NCBI RefSeq assembly: GCF_932294415.1
Contig: NC_065544.1
Span: 35,086,310-35,150,309 of the forward strand
Direction: 5' to 3'
Length of the DNA stretch: 64,000 nt
Source: Quercus robur
Taxonomy: Eukaryota > Streptophyta > Magnoliopsida > Fagales > Fagaceae
Shown: piece after piece, positions 25,261-36,472 of the stretch
Numbering within the stretch: position 1 is the first letter of the stretch
How the letters are laid out: the number at the start of each line of letters is the position of its first letter
Notes under the pieces: model-generated
Told to the model about the DNA's origin: nothing
Seen by the model: only the letters and a program-made list of their open reading frames with translations
The model's database searches: none
Made by a program: the position numbers and the translations under genes

Positions 25261-26271
25261 AAAACTGTATTTTTGAAATTTTCAGATTTTTCAGCAAAAC
25301 ACTTTCCAAAAACACCTAAAACACTCAAAAATCTTTTTGTGCTTGAATTAACAAAGATTGAGTATGTGAAAACACATTTTATCAAGTACAATCACACAAA
25401 TGAATATGGCATTTATCAAACATAAACTTGTGTGTTGTGTGTGGATATCAACAATGAAATAGTCCTTTGTCTAATGTGAAGCTTCAATGATCAATTCAAC
25501 CAAGGCATACACAGTTAGCACTAGATCATGTGACCAATCTCAATTATAGAAATATGAATATATGACTTCCCACACAACTTGATAACATAACTAGGAGTCT
25601 TTCATTTGACTCCACTTTCAGCCATAACATTTGATCTTTTGAGGCAATCATCTCTCATTGTGAGAGGGATAAATAACATTTTTCTTTGAAGAATAGGCCT
25701 TTGGCCTTTTTGAAAGAAGTTTCACTTTTAATATAAAGTCGCTTACCCTTTTTCCTAGTCAAATACTAGAATGTGCGACAGGCTTTTGCAGCTCAATATC
25801 TCTTTTCATTTGGAGATTTACATTTAGTGAGCTCTTTTTAGCAAAAAAATAAAAAGTGGGAAGAGATATAGACACAAGTCTATGCATGTTTCAAGATCAA
25901 CATAACCATTCACTAATCATTCATGACAAGTTTGAAGATCTATTTACAACAATCACATAGATTTCAAGATTTTTCCCAAAGTGATATGAGTGCATGAAAA
26001 CAAGCAATGCTCGACAATGCACAAAGCCATTAGCACAAAGGTACAAGGCAAAACGAGTTTTAAGACAAAAACTCAACAAAGTCAATCAAATGTTTAGATT
26101 TTCAAATTCTTTATGTGATTTCTGGATTTTTGACTCAAGAAACAAAAAGAATGATAAAACACAATTAAGAGATATTCACAAACAAACAACCAAAATCAAA
26201 AACAACAAGCATACCAAACAAACATAGTCACAAAGCATAGGAAGTATTAATGCATGGACATGTTGTAATGC

Positions 26272-28263
26272 TTATGCATGAGTACCCCTTTTCACCCACA
26301 CGACACTTGCGTTTGGGGTGATTTCCTTAGAGGATTGGGTACGGGAGTTAGGACTTTCAAACCTTCGTGAGAAGCTTTCCAAGCAGTTGGTGAATGCACC
26401 AATCATCTTCATCACGTTCATCATTCCGGGATCTCCGTTTTGCTCTCTAGATTGATCCCCTGCCCACGTTCTCCTATCAACTCTTGGTCCTCCTGACCTT
26501 TGAGGAGTAGCACTGTTCTTTGCTCTCAGCTTTTGGCAATTTGGTCGAGTGTGCCCTTGAAGTCCACAGTAATGGCACACATACATTCCTCTAGGACCTC
26601 TTTGTGGTCGAGGACGTGACTTGGCACGAGACTCAGACCTGCCCACATACTGATTATGATGATTCAGCATCCGTTGGTCCACCACATTCTTCTTCTCCTC
26701 CACCTCGAGGTTCACACTAGTAGAGTCAGCTACAACTGGATCTTTGGACTTCACAAACTTCACTTCTTTAGTGACATTTCCAGTTGAGCTACTTCCTCCG
26801 GTATATCCCAGTCCGGATTTGTCTGAGAAGCTCTTTTGAGATGATATAACATCATCAAGCTTCTTGGTGGTGACCCTCTCTATTTTTGCATTTGCTTGAA
26901 CAACCTCATTCTCAAGGAATCTCACTTTAGTGTAGGCTTCGGACAGCTCACCATTAAGGGTTTCAATCTCGCATTTGGCCTCCCTATACCGGATTAGGAG
27001 ACTTTTGTAGTCCTCCTCAGCCTTCTTCATCTTTCTCACTGCAGCCTTGGCCACCCTTGTGTATTCGCCAGATTTCTCCAACAGTGAATTGTAATTTTCT
27101 TGAAGAGTAGCTGTGCTTTCTTCTTCTTCAGCTTCTGATTCTTCAACAATTCCTAGTGAGTCATCCTCACTATGTTCTCCAAGGTCTTGAACAAGCAAAT
27201 TCAATTCATCCGAAGACTCAACATGAGCAATAGTCATGAAAGCTGAGTAGTTCCCTTCTCCATCACAGCTCTCCTCAGATTCTGAGTCGGACGAATCTGA
27301 ATCACTCAAAGTCGTGGCGTACACCTTGCCTTTTGATTTCAAATAGTTAGGACATTCCCTCTTGAAGTGTCCATGCCCGTTGCATTCAAAACAAGTAACA
27401 CCTTGTGTGGATTGGGATTCTTTTCCATCTTTCCTCTTGAAATCCCTCTTCTCCCTTCCAGAATTTTGGAAATTTCTCTTATCATCAAATTTTCCATTGT
27501 TTTTGAATTTCAAAAACTTCTTGAAATTTTTAACAAGATAGGCTACATCCTTGTCAACCATATCTTCTCCTGACGAGCCTTGATCTTCCACCTTCTCATT
27601 AACGGTCTTTAGAGCAATGGATTTACCCTTCCGTTGATTTGGCAGCGACATTTCATAGGTCTGTAAAGAACCAACCAGCTCCTGCACCTTGATGTCGTCA
27701 AGATCCTTACTTTCTTCAATGGCTGTCACTTTGGCACGGAAGCTTTCCGGCAATGATCGAAGGATCTTCCTTACAATCTTAGAATCCTCCATCTTCTCCC
27801 CCAAGTTAAACTTGCTGACAACCACTTCATTTAACTTCCCATAGAATGAGTCGAAAGACTCATCCTCACTCATCTTGAGCTCCTCAAACCGAGTGGTCAG
27901 CATTTGTAACTTGGTATCTTTCACCTTCTTCGTGCCTTCATAAGTTGTTTCCAGAATCTCCCATGCATCTTTTGCAATAGTAATGTGAGAAATCCTGTGA
28001 AATTCATCTGGAGACACACCACAGAAAATAGCATTTAGTGCTTTACTGTTAGCATTAGATGCAGTAAGTGCTGCCTTATCCCATGTGGATTTGGCTGCTT
28101 CAGGTTTGGTCCAACCTATCTCAACAGCATCCCACACGGATTCATCAATAGAGCATAAAAAGGCTCTCATACGAACCTTCCAAAATGCATAGTTACTTCC
28201 ATCAAAATATGGAGGTGCATTAAGGGATTGAGACCTATCCATCTCAAAAAGAAAGGGAGTCAA
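26272..28263 (-). CDS. Gag protein of the Copia-type element
   Basis: An uninterrupted frame of 663 residues. The N-terminal part, with PPYFDGSNYAFWKVRMRAFL near residues 16-37, is the DUF4219/UBN2 gag type of plant Copia elements. Two CCHC zinc knuckles follow, CFECNGHGHFKREC near residue 290 and CHYCGLQGHTRPNC near 563, with an acidic Ser-rich region and a coiled-coil segment (about 395-480) between them. The family protein forms the virus-like particle and packages RNA. The frame ends without running into a pol gene. Compared with common Copia gag proteins it is long, because of the coiled-coil insertion and second knuckle. The likely start is the ATG at 28242, which gives MDRSQSLNAPP. Confidence 0.88.
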   Translation of the reverse strand: MTPFLFEMDRSQSLNAPPYFDGSNYAFWKVRMRAFLCSIDESVWDAVEIGWTKPEAAKSTWDKAALTASNANSKALNAIFCGVSPDEFHRISHITIAKDAWEILETTYEGTKKVKDTKLQMLTTRFEELKMSEDESFDSFYGKLNEVVVSKFNLGEKMEDSKIVRKILRSLPESFRAKVTAIEESKDLDDIKVQELVGSLQTYEMSLPNQRKGKSIALKTVNEKVEDQGSSGEDMVDKDVAYLVKNFKKFLKFKNNGKFDDKRNFQNSGREKRDFKRKDGKESQSTQGVTCFECNGHGHFKRECPNYLKSKGKVYATTLSDSDSSDSESEESCDGEGNYSAFMTIAHVESSDELNLLVQDLGEHSEDDSLGIVEESEAEEEESTATLQENYNSLLEKSGEYTRVAKAAVRKMKKAEEDYKSLLIRYREAKCEIETLNGELSEAYTKVRFLENEVVQANAKIERVTTKKLDDVISSQKSFSDKSGLGYTGGSSSTGNVTKEVKFVKSKDPVVADSTSVNLEVEEKKNVVDQRMLNHHNQYVGRSESRAKSRPRPQRGPRGMYVCHYCGLQGHTRPNCQKLRAKNSATPQRSGGPRVDRRTWAGDQSREQNGDPGMMNVMKMIGAFTNCLESFSRRFESPNSRTQSSKEITPNASVVWVKRGTHA

Positions 28264-28300
28264 GGATCACACAATGGTAATAAAACCAAACAGATGTGTA

Positions 28301-28316
28301 CCCGCTCTGATACCAA
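28301..28316 (-). promoter_or_regulatory. Primer binding site (initiator Met tRNA) of the Copia-type element
   Basis: TTGGTATCAGAGCGGG on the minus strand, one base inside the 5' LTR, matches the 3' end of plant initiator Met tRNA, as in most Copia elements. It fixes both orientation and superfamily. Confidence 0.9.
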
Positions 28317-28317
28317 T

Positions 28318-29428
28318 TGAAAGTTCAAAAACGTGTACAAAAACACTTTTGAACGTTTAGACCCCCAAAAACCAATTTAATCAACACACGCAATATGTTA
28401 AACAATAGTGTGCGGAAACTTAACATATGCTATAACATGGTATTGATTAAACAACTATCTAAGCCACAACAAACTAAACCACAGCAGATAATGTAAAGGC
28501 AGAGATAGAGAGGAAGGAAGATGCAAACACAGCGATAACACCAGATATGTTATCGAAGAGGAAACCGAAGACCTCGGCGAAAAACCTCTCCGCCGCCCTC
28601 CAAGCGGTAATCAATCCACTAGAAAATACAGTTGGGATACAAGGACAGCAATAGACCCTCCAAGCCTAATCTACCCAATGCACCTAAGCCCTCCAAGCTT
28701 CTTGCTCCAACGAGGTTGCGCCGAACCTTTTTCTTTTCTAGCTTTCCGGATTCCGCTACTTCACCGTAGCATCAACCAATGAATATTGGCTCCTTCCTAA
28801 CTGCTTCCCAGAACTCCAAACGACTGTCTCACAGAGATGATAATGGTGAGAACCAGGTTTGGTAAAAAAGGCCTCTCAAGGATTTGACAATGGAGAGGAA
28901 GAGAGTGAGGGATTTTGATGAGACTCTAAGGTAGAGATTGTGGGTAAAACAATCTGGTTTTTCTTTAGGGTTTCTCTCTCAAAATTCTCTCTGGAAGCTC
29001 TCTTTTAATCGTGGGTTAAAAGGGTATTTATACTGAAGAGGAGTGGAATGCGAAACGTCAGGTTTTTCCAAAACAGGGGTGGCTCGCGGCTTGACCTCGC
29101 GGCTTGACTAAGTCGCGAGTTCCAGTCGCGAGTTAACCGTATGGCCAGTTGTCCTGTTTTGTCCTGTAGTGCTCCAGCTAGCATGACTGTTCATCTTCCA
29201 GCATGCTTGGCACGTGTGCAGATTCTGGCGGGTTGAAGCCGCGAGTCCAGTCGCGAGTCCCAGCCGCGACTCTCTGTTTTCTTGCACACTCTTGAGCAAT
29301 CTTCACACTATCTCACTCACTACCCTTACAACAATCCCACCTAAATACAGGGTTACTAAATGCTGAATTACAAGCAAATTTGGCACGGAATAAAGCCAAT
29401 TAGATGGTTGAATAAATTCAACCTTACA
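28318..29428 (-). repeat. 5' LTR of the Copia-type element (1111 bp)
   Basis: Same length as the 3' LTR and about 99.6% identical by eye. TATA box, GC-rich block and ends are all conserved. Confidence 0.92.
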
Positions 29429-30493
29429 AAATGTATCAGCAATCTCCCCAACACCTTGAACCACCACAATCAAATACCATAACTCTTTACCAAACAGGTG
29501 TTTAGGCCAAAAGAACCTCAAAGAAAAGATTTCTCTAGATGTGACCCCACTAAAATTAATGGTATTGTCCACAAATAGAATATTGGAAATAATAATCTCA
29601 GGTGTATCAAAGGTCTTCAGCTAATCCTTGCTATCACAATATTCAGGGCCTACACCACACGAGAGAGAGAGAGAGAGATAGTAAGAACGGGGGAAAATTC
29701 GCTATAAAAGGCTCTATAACTTCCAATGAAACCAACTGGACATTCACCAGGACTAAATCTCCCTACAGGCATACATGCAAAATTCCATATCTATTTTAAT
29801 ATCATTCTCACTAATCATATGACTATCAACTAACTACCATGGGCAGATCACCATAGGTAAGGCATATAAGCTTTGAAAGAGAATTGTTTTATTGTCTTAA
29901 ACTCATCTTTGGTAGCTACAGAGATATAGAAGTTCATTTTATAATAGAACATTCAACAAATCAAATCCCAAAATTCAATATGATGAGTTCATTTTATACA
30001 TAGATCACAAATTTTCGTTTGCATCAAACACTAAAACAATAAGAAGGTGAATGACAAGTAGCTAGTAAGCACTTTGTTAATCAATTCAAACAGCAGCAAG
30101 CTGAGGGTGATAGAATTTGCAATTTGAACAAGCGGGCAACTTGGCCAAGGAATTTTGAAGGAAAAAAACAGTGCTGCACCTATGTGTTACGTAAACACTT
30201 ACTGTATTAAGAGGAAGCAGGCCAAAATACTTCTAGGTAATCAATTGATGTCATATGAGAGGCATAAAAGAGCATGAAGGAATATAGATAATGAAAACAT
30301 ATATTGTCAAATAATGAAATATATATACATACATATATATATATATATATATAATATAAAAATCATACATATTGCAAAGCCAAGAACAAAGTGCGCACAC
30401 ACACACGCATATAAACTACAAAGAGAAGGCAACCCAAGATACCACTAGGCATTAATTGATGTCAGATAAATGGAATATAGATCCAAAACATAC
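29429..30493. other. Intergenic sequence right of the Copia-type element
   Basis: No family is recognisable. The first bases (TGTATCAGCA near 29432) resemble TGTATCGGCA at 21104 on the other side of the element, so the host site itself may have held a short repeat. A (TA)n run lies at about 30326-30352. The open frame at 29303-29572 (-) crosses the LTR edge and is not taken as a gene. Confidence 0.4.
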
Positions 30494-31307
30494 ATATTTC
30501 ATAGTTAAGAGCAAAGCACGCAAATTCCCATCTTTCCCTGAAGCCCAACGCTTGATCTCAGCATCCAGTGTTTCCGCAATCCACTGAAACCATGCATATC
30601 AGGATTGCACAATTAATAAGGACTACAGTAACTTCACGAGTTTCAGTACAGCCTAGCACTAAGACACACAAAAGCAACGAAACAACAAGTGTGTGTAGGA
30701 GCGGCTTGATGCATTTGGGAACTTAAGGCGAAAACTGATTATTTTGTTTTAAATACAAAATTACTACTAATTAACATGAATCACGTAGAATTTTTTTCTT
30801 ATTTTAGAAATTTTATAGACAAAAAATTTGGCAAAACTTTTCATACTTATTGATGTGGTAGATTGATAGTGGTAAGAAAAAGAGTGATATTAATAGTAGA
30901 CCTAGATAAGAACAAAAAATTTGGCAAAACTTTTCATACTTGTTGATGTGGTAGATTGATAGTGGTAAGAAAAAGAGTGATATTAATAGTAGACCTAGAT
31001 AAGAACTAGTAAAAGTTTGCTAACTCAACTATTATGAAAAATGTTATATATGAAATTTTTTGTAGATTGCTCTCTCTTTTTCATTTGATAATTTTAAGAA
31101 AAATAGTGATATTAATGGTAGACCTAGATAAGAACTAGTAAAAGTTTGCTAACTCAACTATTATGAAAAATATTATGAAATTTTTTGTGGATTGCTCTCT
31201 CTCTTTTTTTTTTTTTTTTTTTTTGAGAAGTGCAACATTCACAATATTTTTCACAACAAATGCTAGGTGTAAAGTTACTTCTTTTTTCTATTTGAACCCA
31301 CCACTAT

Positions 31308-31348
<41 letters not shown>

Positions 31349-32340
31349 CATCAATAACAAGTTAGAAGTTAGAACAACCTGCTACTTAGGATTTGTTGTA
31401 AAAATGTTGTGAAAAATGTTATGAACATAGCATTTCTCTTTCTTTTTTATTTGTTTTCATTTGATAAAAAATATAATTTTATTTATTGGTTACAAATAAC
31501 CATATTGGTTAAAATTTAGGGATCTTTCTTTTACTTAGGGCCTTAGGAGACCGCATCAACTGCATCTAGCATTCAGCCGGCAGCATCTGTGTACAAAATA
31601 TGAAATACACTGATCAAAGAAAATAAAATACAGCAATCCATACAACTTCTTTTTTTTTTTTAATAAGTAAAAAATTATTAAAAGACTAGAGAGCACCACC
31701 AAGTACACATATGGTGTACTTGGGAGGCACCAAAAATAATAAAAATAAAAATTAGACAATTTCATAATTAATAATCATAAAGATGCAGCGTTGATCAACG
31801 GCATTTTTCAATATTGAACTAGTATAAAGATGCAAACCAGCCTAGTCAGTCCTATTTGGTTCAGTTTTAGGTTTATAAAATGAAAAGCATTTGAATCTAA
31901 CCATATATTTCACATAAACCAGGCCTACCCATTCGTTAAATGATGGGATGGTGAGTGAGTGTAGTCATCAGGGGGAAGGTTGCTGTAGTCAGGCACAAAA
32001 CAAAAACAAATGAGAAAATTAGAACATTTGATAGGAAACAATAGGTACTTACATGTCTCTCGGCTTGTTCCCTCTGAGTTTGAAGGTCCCTCTCATTCTT
32101 CTCAGCTAGTGCTTTAGCCTAAAATGCAGACAACAATAACAACTTCAGTGAAATTACACTAATAATAAACACATTGAATGAACCATCGCCACCATTTAGC
32201 CCAAGTGGAATATGTACGTTAAACCCATCCTGTGTATAAGGGAACAGAGAATAAATTAGTCTAGTGAAAGACACATACCACACGCTCCTGGGTCCTCTGG
32301 TGGCGTTCCAACCTGGCTCTTCGTCTGTCTTCACTTCCTC
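30494..32340 (-). pseudogene. Auxilin-like gene fragment (three exons, no J domain)
   Basis: Three minus-strand exons with good splice sites and matching phases: 32340-32279 (ends RRRARLERHQRTQERV), 32118-32053 (AKALAEKNERDLQTQREQAE) and 30583-30494 ([20 protein letters not shown]). They correspond to the segment just before the J domain of plant auxilin-like proteins, which recruit Hsc70 to uncoat clathrin vesicles. The J domain itself should follow toward lower coordinates but is absent. At the other side the fragment stops inside the signal-peptide region of a plantacyanin gene. No stop codons interrupt these exons, so the copy is fairly recent, yet it lacks both ends. It is called a fragment, perhaps moved by a transposon. 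Confidence 0.82.
30819..31165. repeat. Tandem repeats in the intron of the auxilin-like fragment
   Basis: A unit of about 92 bp (AAATTTGGCAAAACTTTTCA ... GACCTAGATAAG) stands twice at about 30819-31007. Part of it, extended by AACTAGTAAAAGTTTGC, recurs to 31165. Long T runs follow at 31206-31224 and 31312-31346. This is ordinary intronic decay. Confidence 0.65.
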
Positions 32341-32342
32341 CT

Positions 32343-33261
32343 GCAATTGTTGTCTCAGTTCTGCTATTATTTGGTATGCTCCTTCACTGTGAGAACGTTT
32401 GGGCAGCAACCTATGCGGTTGGAGATGATAACGGTTGGGACTTCGGCGTTGATACTTGGCCTAATGGAAAGACCTTTGGGCCTGGTGATGTACTCGGTAA
32501 GCATGAACCATTGTTTTTGTTAAATAACTGCATACTTTTCCAATCATCATTTTTTTTTTTTAAATGTTTGACCAGATTTTTTTTTTCTTTTTCCCATCTG
32601 TTTATCAGACTTTAGGTGATGATCAATTTTCATTTTATCATACTTTATTAGTCCACTTACATGCACAAGCGCATCGTAAAGTAACAATCATTCTCTACTC
32701 CATGATCGTCCTAGAAAGTAGATTACAAAAAATATTTGCAAATATTATAACCAAGGGTACTATATCCACACTCTCTCACATCGTGTTCAAATCTTTTCAA
32801 TTTCAAATCATGCATAAAATGTAGACATTTTGATTTTTTTATGAAACGATAATTAGTAGGAGACATTTTTATTTGTCTGAGACTCTGAATTGATAGGAGA
32901 ACATTCTAACATGGGTTTGGGTTGATTTAATGTACAGTATGTAAAAATATTAAAATTAGTCATAGAATATCTATAAGGTAGTGTAATGTTAATATTCTAT
33001 TAGAAAACTCAGCGATTCTCCATTGAGATTTATTATTCTTCTTGTTTCCATAATACTACAGTGTTCAACTACGGCCCAGGGGAGCACGACGTGAATTCTG
33101 TAAACCAACAAGGTTATGATACATGCACGGTATCAAGCGGTGCAAAAACATATGAAACTGGAAGTGATAGAATCAAGCTTGTGAAGGGAAAAAACTATTT
33201 CATTTGCAGCTTTCTGGGGCATTGCACAAACGGCATGAAAATAGCTATCAATGCATTGTAA
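32343..33261 (+). pseudogene. Plantacyanin (basic blue copper protein) copy 1, 5' end replaced
   Basis: Exon 1 remnant (to 32496) and exon 2 (33062-33261) around a 565-bp intron match the two complete copies at 39166 and 52157. The mature 96-residue cupredoxin is intact, with copper ligands His39, Cys79, His84 and Met89 (numbering of the mature protein, in EHDV and FICSFLGHC then GMKIAINAL). The usual SFPGH has become SFLGH. The first codons, leader and promoter are missing: homology to the other copies begins at 32342-32343, where auxilin-like sequence abuts. The only ATG in frame (32376) leaves too short a hydrophobic segment for secretion. Family members are secreted apoplastic electron carriers linked to pollen tube guidance and stress. 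AATAAA lies at 33310. It is probably non-functional unless a new upstream start is used. Confidence 0.8.
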
Positions 33262-33315
33262 TCTGAAACAAAATGTTCTACAGATTTGTCAAGGTGCAAT
33301 GGAATAATCAATAAA

Positions 33316-34565
33316 CTTCATATCTACCATGCTTGAATATAAGATTGGTTTATTTTTGCACTTTCTTAAGGTGTTTTGCTTATCTTTCACTTTTTTGTAT
33401 GGTGTGGCAAAAGAAATTATTTGACTGATATTTGGTTTCTACGGTTACCAAGCATCTTAATGAGAGCATCAATGGTGCAAATATTTGTTTTGCACTCAGC
33501 AATGCATGTAATTAATTAAATACATCAGGCTTAATCCCTCTCTCCATCATTTAATTTTAAATATCCATGGCTACACCCAATAGACCATCTCTAGCATAAG
33601 CCGATATCATTGAATTGAATTTGAAAGTCACAATGGTAGATGTGATGCCCCAGATTTGATTGAATATTGATTCATTATGCGTTGTGTGGGTCGTGATGAG
33701 TCCCACAATAACACAATATAAGAGGTAGAGCTACTTTTTTCTGCCAGAAGAGAGAGAGAGAGAGATTGGTTTTATCAAGCTAGGCGAAGTGGACTTAATT
33801 GGGATGTGTATAAGTTGCAGCCCAGAGAAAGATCTTTTGGTTGGGAGACAAAGACAAAGGAGGATTTTTGGGAGGGAGTGGGGACTACTACCATGCCTGT
33901 ACTTGGTATTGGTATATAGGTACAGCTTTGGGTACCAAGTAGATTACAACAATAGCACTTGGTTTGACTAACAAGAAAAAAAAAGGGGGGGAGGGGATGG
34001 TTACATATTTACTCTTCAACCTGTGTCTCAGGTTTCAAAATAAAGGTAGTTGTCATTTGTTGAGGGTGTTTTTTTTTTTTTTTTGCAATAATAATTTTGG
34101 GAGGCCAAACCCAAAACTCGATTTTGGGACTAGAATGTAGCCCAAAGGCTTTAGGTGAATTGTGATAGACCCATTTAGCTTAAGGTCTGGATTGCACTTA
34201 GCAAGAACTGGAATGAAGCCACAAGAATACCTCCTATAATGAAAGTCAGCACAAATGAAAGCCCACCACAATAAGTGCTCAAATAATAGTCCAGCATGAA
34301 ACATGAGAAACATCAAATGGTTAGTTATCATACATATTGTGAATCAAATGGTTAGTTATCATACATATTGTGAAATGTATTTACATTAGAAAAGCAAGTG
34401 TTTCCTCCTCTATTATCAAGTCAATATGAGGGAAGAAATCCATAGTAACAAAGACATTACACCTTTCAATGGAAAAACAATAAACAAAGACTAATAGTTC
34501 TTGATCAAATTTAAAAAATCTAACAGGATTGATATCAAGAATTCGTTTCCCACAACTACACTCCT
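33316..34565. other. Intergenic sequence with short repeats
   Basis: An AG repeat lies near 33752-33767. A segment at 33880-34060 (GGGTACC..AGATTACAACAATAG, then A/G runs) is similar to 54600-54740 downstream of plantacyanin copy 3, so it probably belongs to the duplicated plantacyanin block. A 30-bp direct repeat (CAAATGGTTAGTTATCATAC) stands twice at about 34313-34371. Confidence 0.45.
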
Positions 34566-35810
34566 TTGATGCCGAAAAGCATACTTGGATTGGTATGGTC
34601 TCCTCCTAAGCCTATGCGGTACAAGCTAAACTTTGATGGAGTTGTTTTTGCAGAACAAAACGCGGCAAGGGCGGGGGTTATTATAAGGAATGAAGAGAGA
34701 CTTCTCATGGTGGCTACATCTCAACAAAGGTCACTCCCTTCCACGGTCTTGGAGGTTGAAGTAGTAGCGGCTAGAAGAGCCCTAGAATTTTCACAAGAAC
34801 TGGGATTAGCTCGGGTAATATTGGAAGGAGACTCAAAGATCCTAATCAAGTCGTTTTAGAATGACACCAACCAGTAGCGGAGCTAGGATTTCAAATCAGG
34901 AGGGGCAAGATTTAAAGACAAGATTGAAGGTAAAATTAATCTAAGAAATATTAATCGATACTAATAACAAAATAAATAAACAACTATATGCCAAAGTCAT
35001 TGTCATACATAATCTAATATAAAATTTTACTTTAATTCATTTTTTTTTCATTTCTAGTTAAATTTACTCAATTGCAAAATCTACTTCGACACAAGCTCGT
35101 TTAGAATTTGACCTGGACATATTACTATGAAGTATATATATGTTCCTCAATGCCATAAATGCTTTTAAAATCTTATGTAGACATTTGAGTTTGTAGCAAA
35201 AACTCAGGTTTTTTTTTTTTTTTTTTTAGATCAGCAAAAACCTCAGGTTGAGACTGAAAATGGTTGTTTACAAGAGAAAAAAAATTGTAAATAAGAAGCT
35301 GACTGGTGAGGTTCTACAGTTTGGTATCACTATATTTTTTTTCCCAGTCCTATTCAATGAAGTTGTGTGCAAAACCAATGTACTTGTACGCAGGACCTAT
35401 TATTTAATAAAAGTGCTGCTTCAGTGCTTTGTGGATGTAAAATTGTCTTCTTGTTGACTAAAAAGTTGCTTCTGTCAGAGGGGCAAATAACCTTTTACTA
35501 TGTTTATTAATAGTATACTACTAATACATAGAAAATTTTTGAGAAGGTCAGGGGGGGCAGCTGCCCCCTCTCGACCCCCCCTCTCTCCGCCCCTGACACC
35601 AACTCCCTTGCATAGTTGGACACATAGCAGCTGACATAAAATACATCGCTTCTTTTTTCTCATGTACGTAAGCAAGGAAATGTGTAGTAGCTCATTCTCT
35701 AGCCTACCGCGCTATTTTATCACCAAACATGTTAGTCTAGTTGGAAGAAGTGCCACCAGATGTTGAACCAGTTTTACAGGCTGATTTGAACAGTCATTCA
35801 TAATAAAAGT
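34566..35810 (+). mobile_element. Fragment of a LINE-type RNase H domain, split by a hAT element
   Basis: 34566-34859 encodes an RNase H fold of the type at the end of plant L1-like polyproteins, starting WSPPKPMRYKLNFDG. The catalytic residues D24, E65 and D89 (LEGDS) are visible. After a stop the remainder resumes beyond the inserted hAT element (35604 onward, SHVRKQGN-like, then VPPDVEPVLQADL near 35750-35785), with several further stops. It is an old, dead copy lacking its endonuclease and reverse transcriptase. Confidence 0.75.
34872..35595. mobile_element. 724-bp non-autonomous hAT element with 8-bp target duplication ACACCAAC
   Basis: The ends CAGTAGCGGAG and CTCCGCCCCTG (inverse CAGGGGCGGAG) form short hAT-type inverted repeats. 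ACACCAAC stands at 34864-34871 and 35596-35603. A G/C-rich palindromic patch (GGGGGGCAGCTGCCCCC) near the right end is typical of such elements. There is no transposase. It inserted into the RNase H remnant. Confidence 0.88.
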
Positions 35811-35824
35811 TTGTAGTATTTCTT

Positions 35825-35952
35825 GGGTGCGGTTTCTGTCCAGCGCCTCTAGTACACTAGACTTGCTGCGATCATTACACATGTTTATTTTTGGACACAT
35901 ATCATGATCGCAACGGGTCCAGGGTCACAAGACACTAGACAGAAGCCGCACC
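35825..35952. mobile_element. 128-bp MITE with 9-10-bp target duplication
   Basis: The ends GGGTGCGGTTTCTGTC and GACAGAAGCCGCACC are inverted. AGTATTTCT(T) is repeated at 35815-35824 and 35953-35962. The length of the duplication fits the Mutator superfamily. It carries an inner inverted pair around TTGCTGCGATC and GATCGCAACGG. Confidence 0.82.
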
Positions 35953-36472
35953 AGTATTTCTTCTCAAAAAATAAATAAATAAATAGTTTTGGTCCTATAA
36001 CACTTACCTTTGAGATAACTTCGAGGATAATAGCACACCTATACAACAAACCAAAGCTTATAATTTCCCAACACTAAACTTTGGACTAACGGGACTCATC
36101 GGCCACAATTTGTACCGAATAAAAGCAACACAAAAATAAACAAATAATGATAAAATTACTCTTTATATTTTCTAAACAAATTATGATTAAATTATTTTTT
36201 ATCTTCTCTACAAGTTTTTCGGTTGGACACTTTATCTGCTCCTTTATATATTATTATTATTAGAATAATCTACTTCTTTATTTGGTATTATGCTAACATG
36301 TAAATTGATTTAAGGTCTTCTAAAAAATGATTTAAGGGGTTAAATATCATATAATATAATATATATATATATATATTTTGTTACAACAAGTGAGGAGGGG
36401 GGTTTGAGGGCAAAATTAATTTGCTGAATAGTACCTTTTTAGAAAGAAAAAAATAGTGAATAGCATTAGGCT

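Larger units (their letters stand above)
21129..29428 (-). mobile_element. Young Copia-type LTR retrotransposon derivative with gag and a second ORF, no pol
   Basis: LTRs of 1111 bp at 21129-22239 and 28318-29428 differ at about four sites by eye (0.4%), so the insertion is very recent. Both start TG and end CA. Flanks AAATT and AAATG are a near-perfect 5-bp target duplication. Reading the minus strand, the parts are: 5' LTR, primer site for initiator-Met tRNA (28301-28316), gag (28263-26272), a GC-rich repeat region, a second ORF (24211-23066), purine tract, 3' LTR. The 6.1 kb interior has no protease, integrase, reverse transcriptase or RNase H, so it must depend on an autonomous relative. 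Both ORFs look whole. Confidence 0.93.

Noticed and set aside
29303-29572. 89-residue minus-strand frame
   Set aside because: It crosses the LTR boundary at 29428 and shows no family resemblance.
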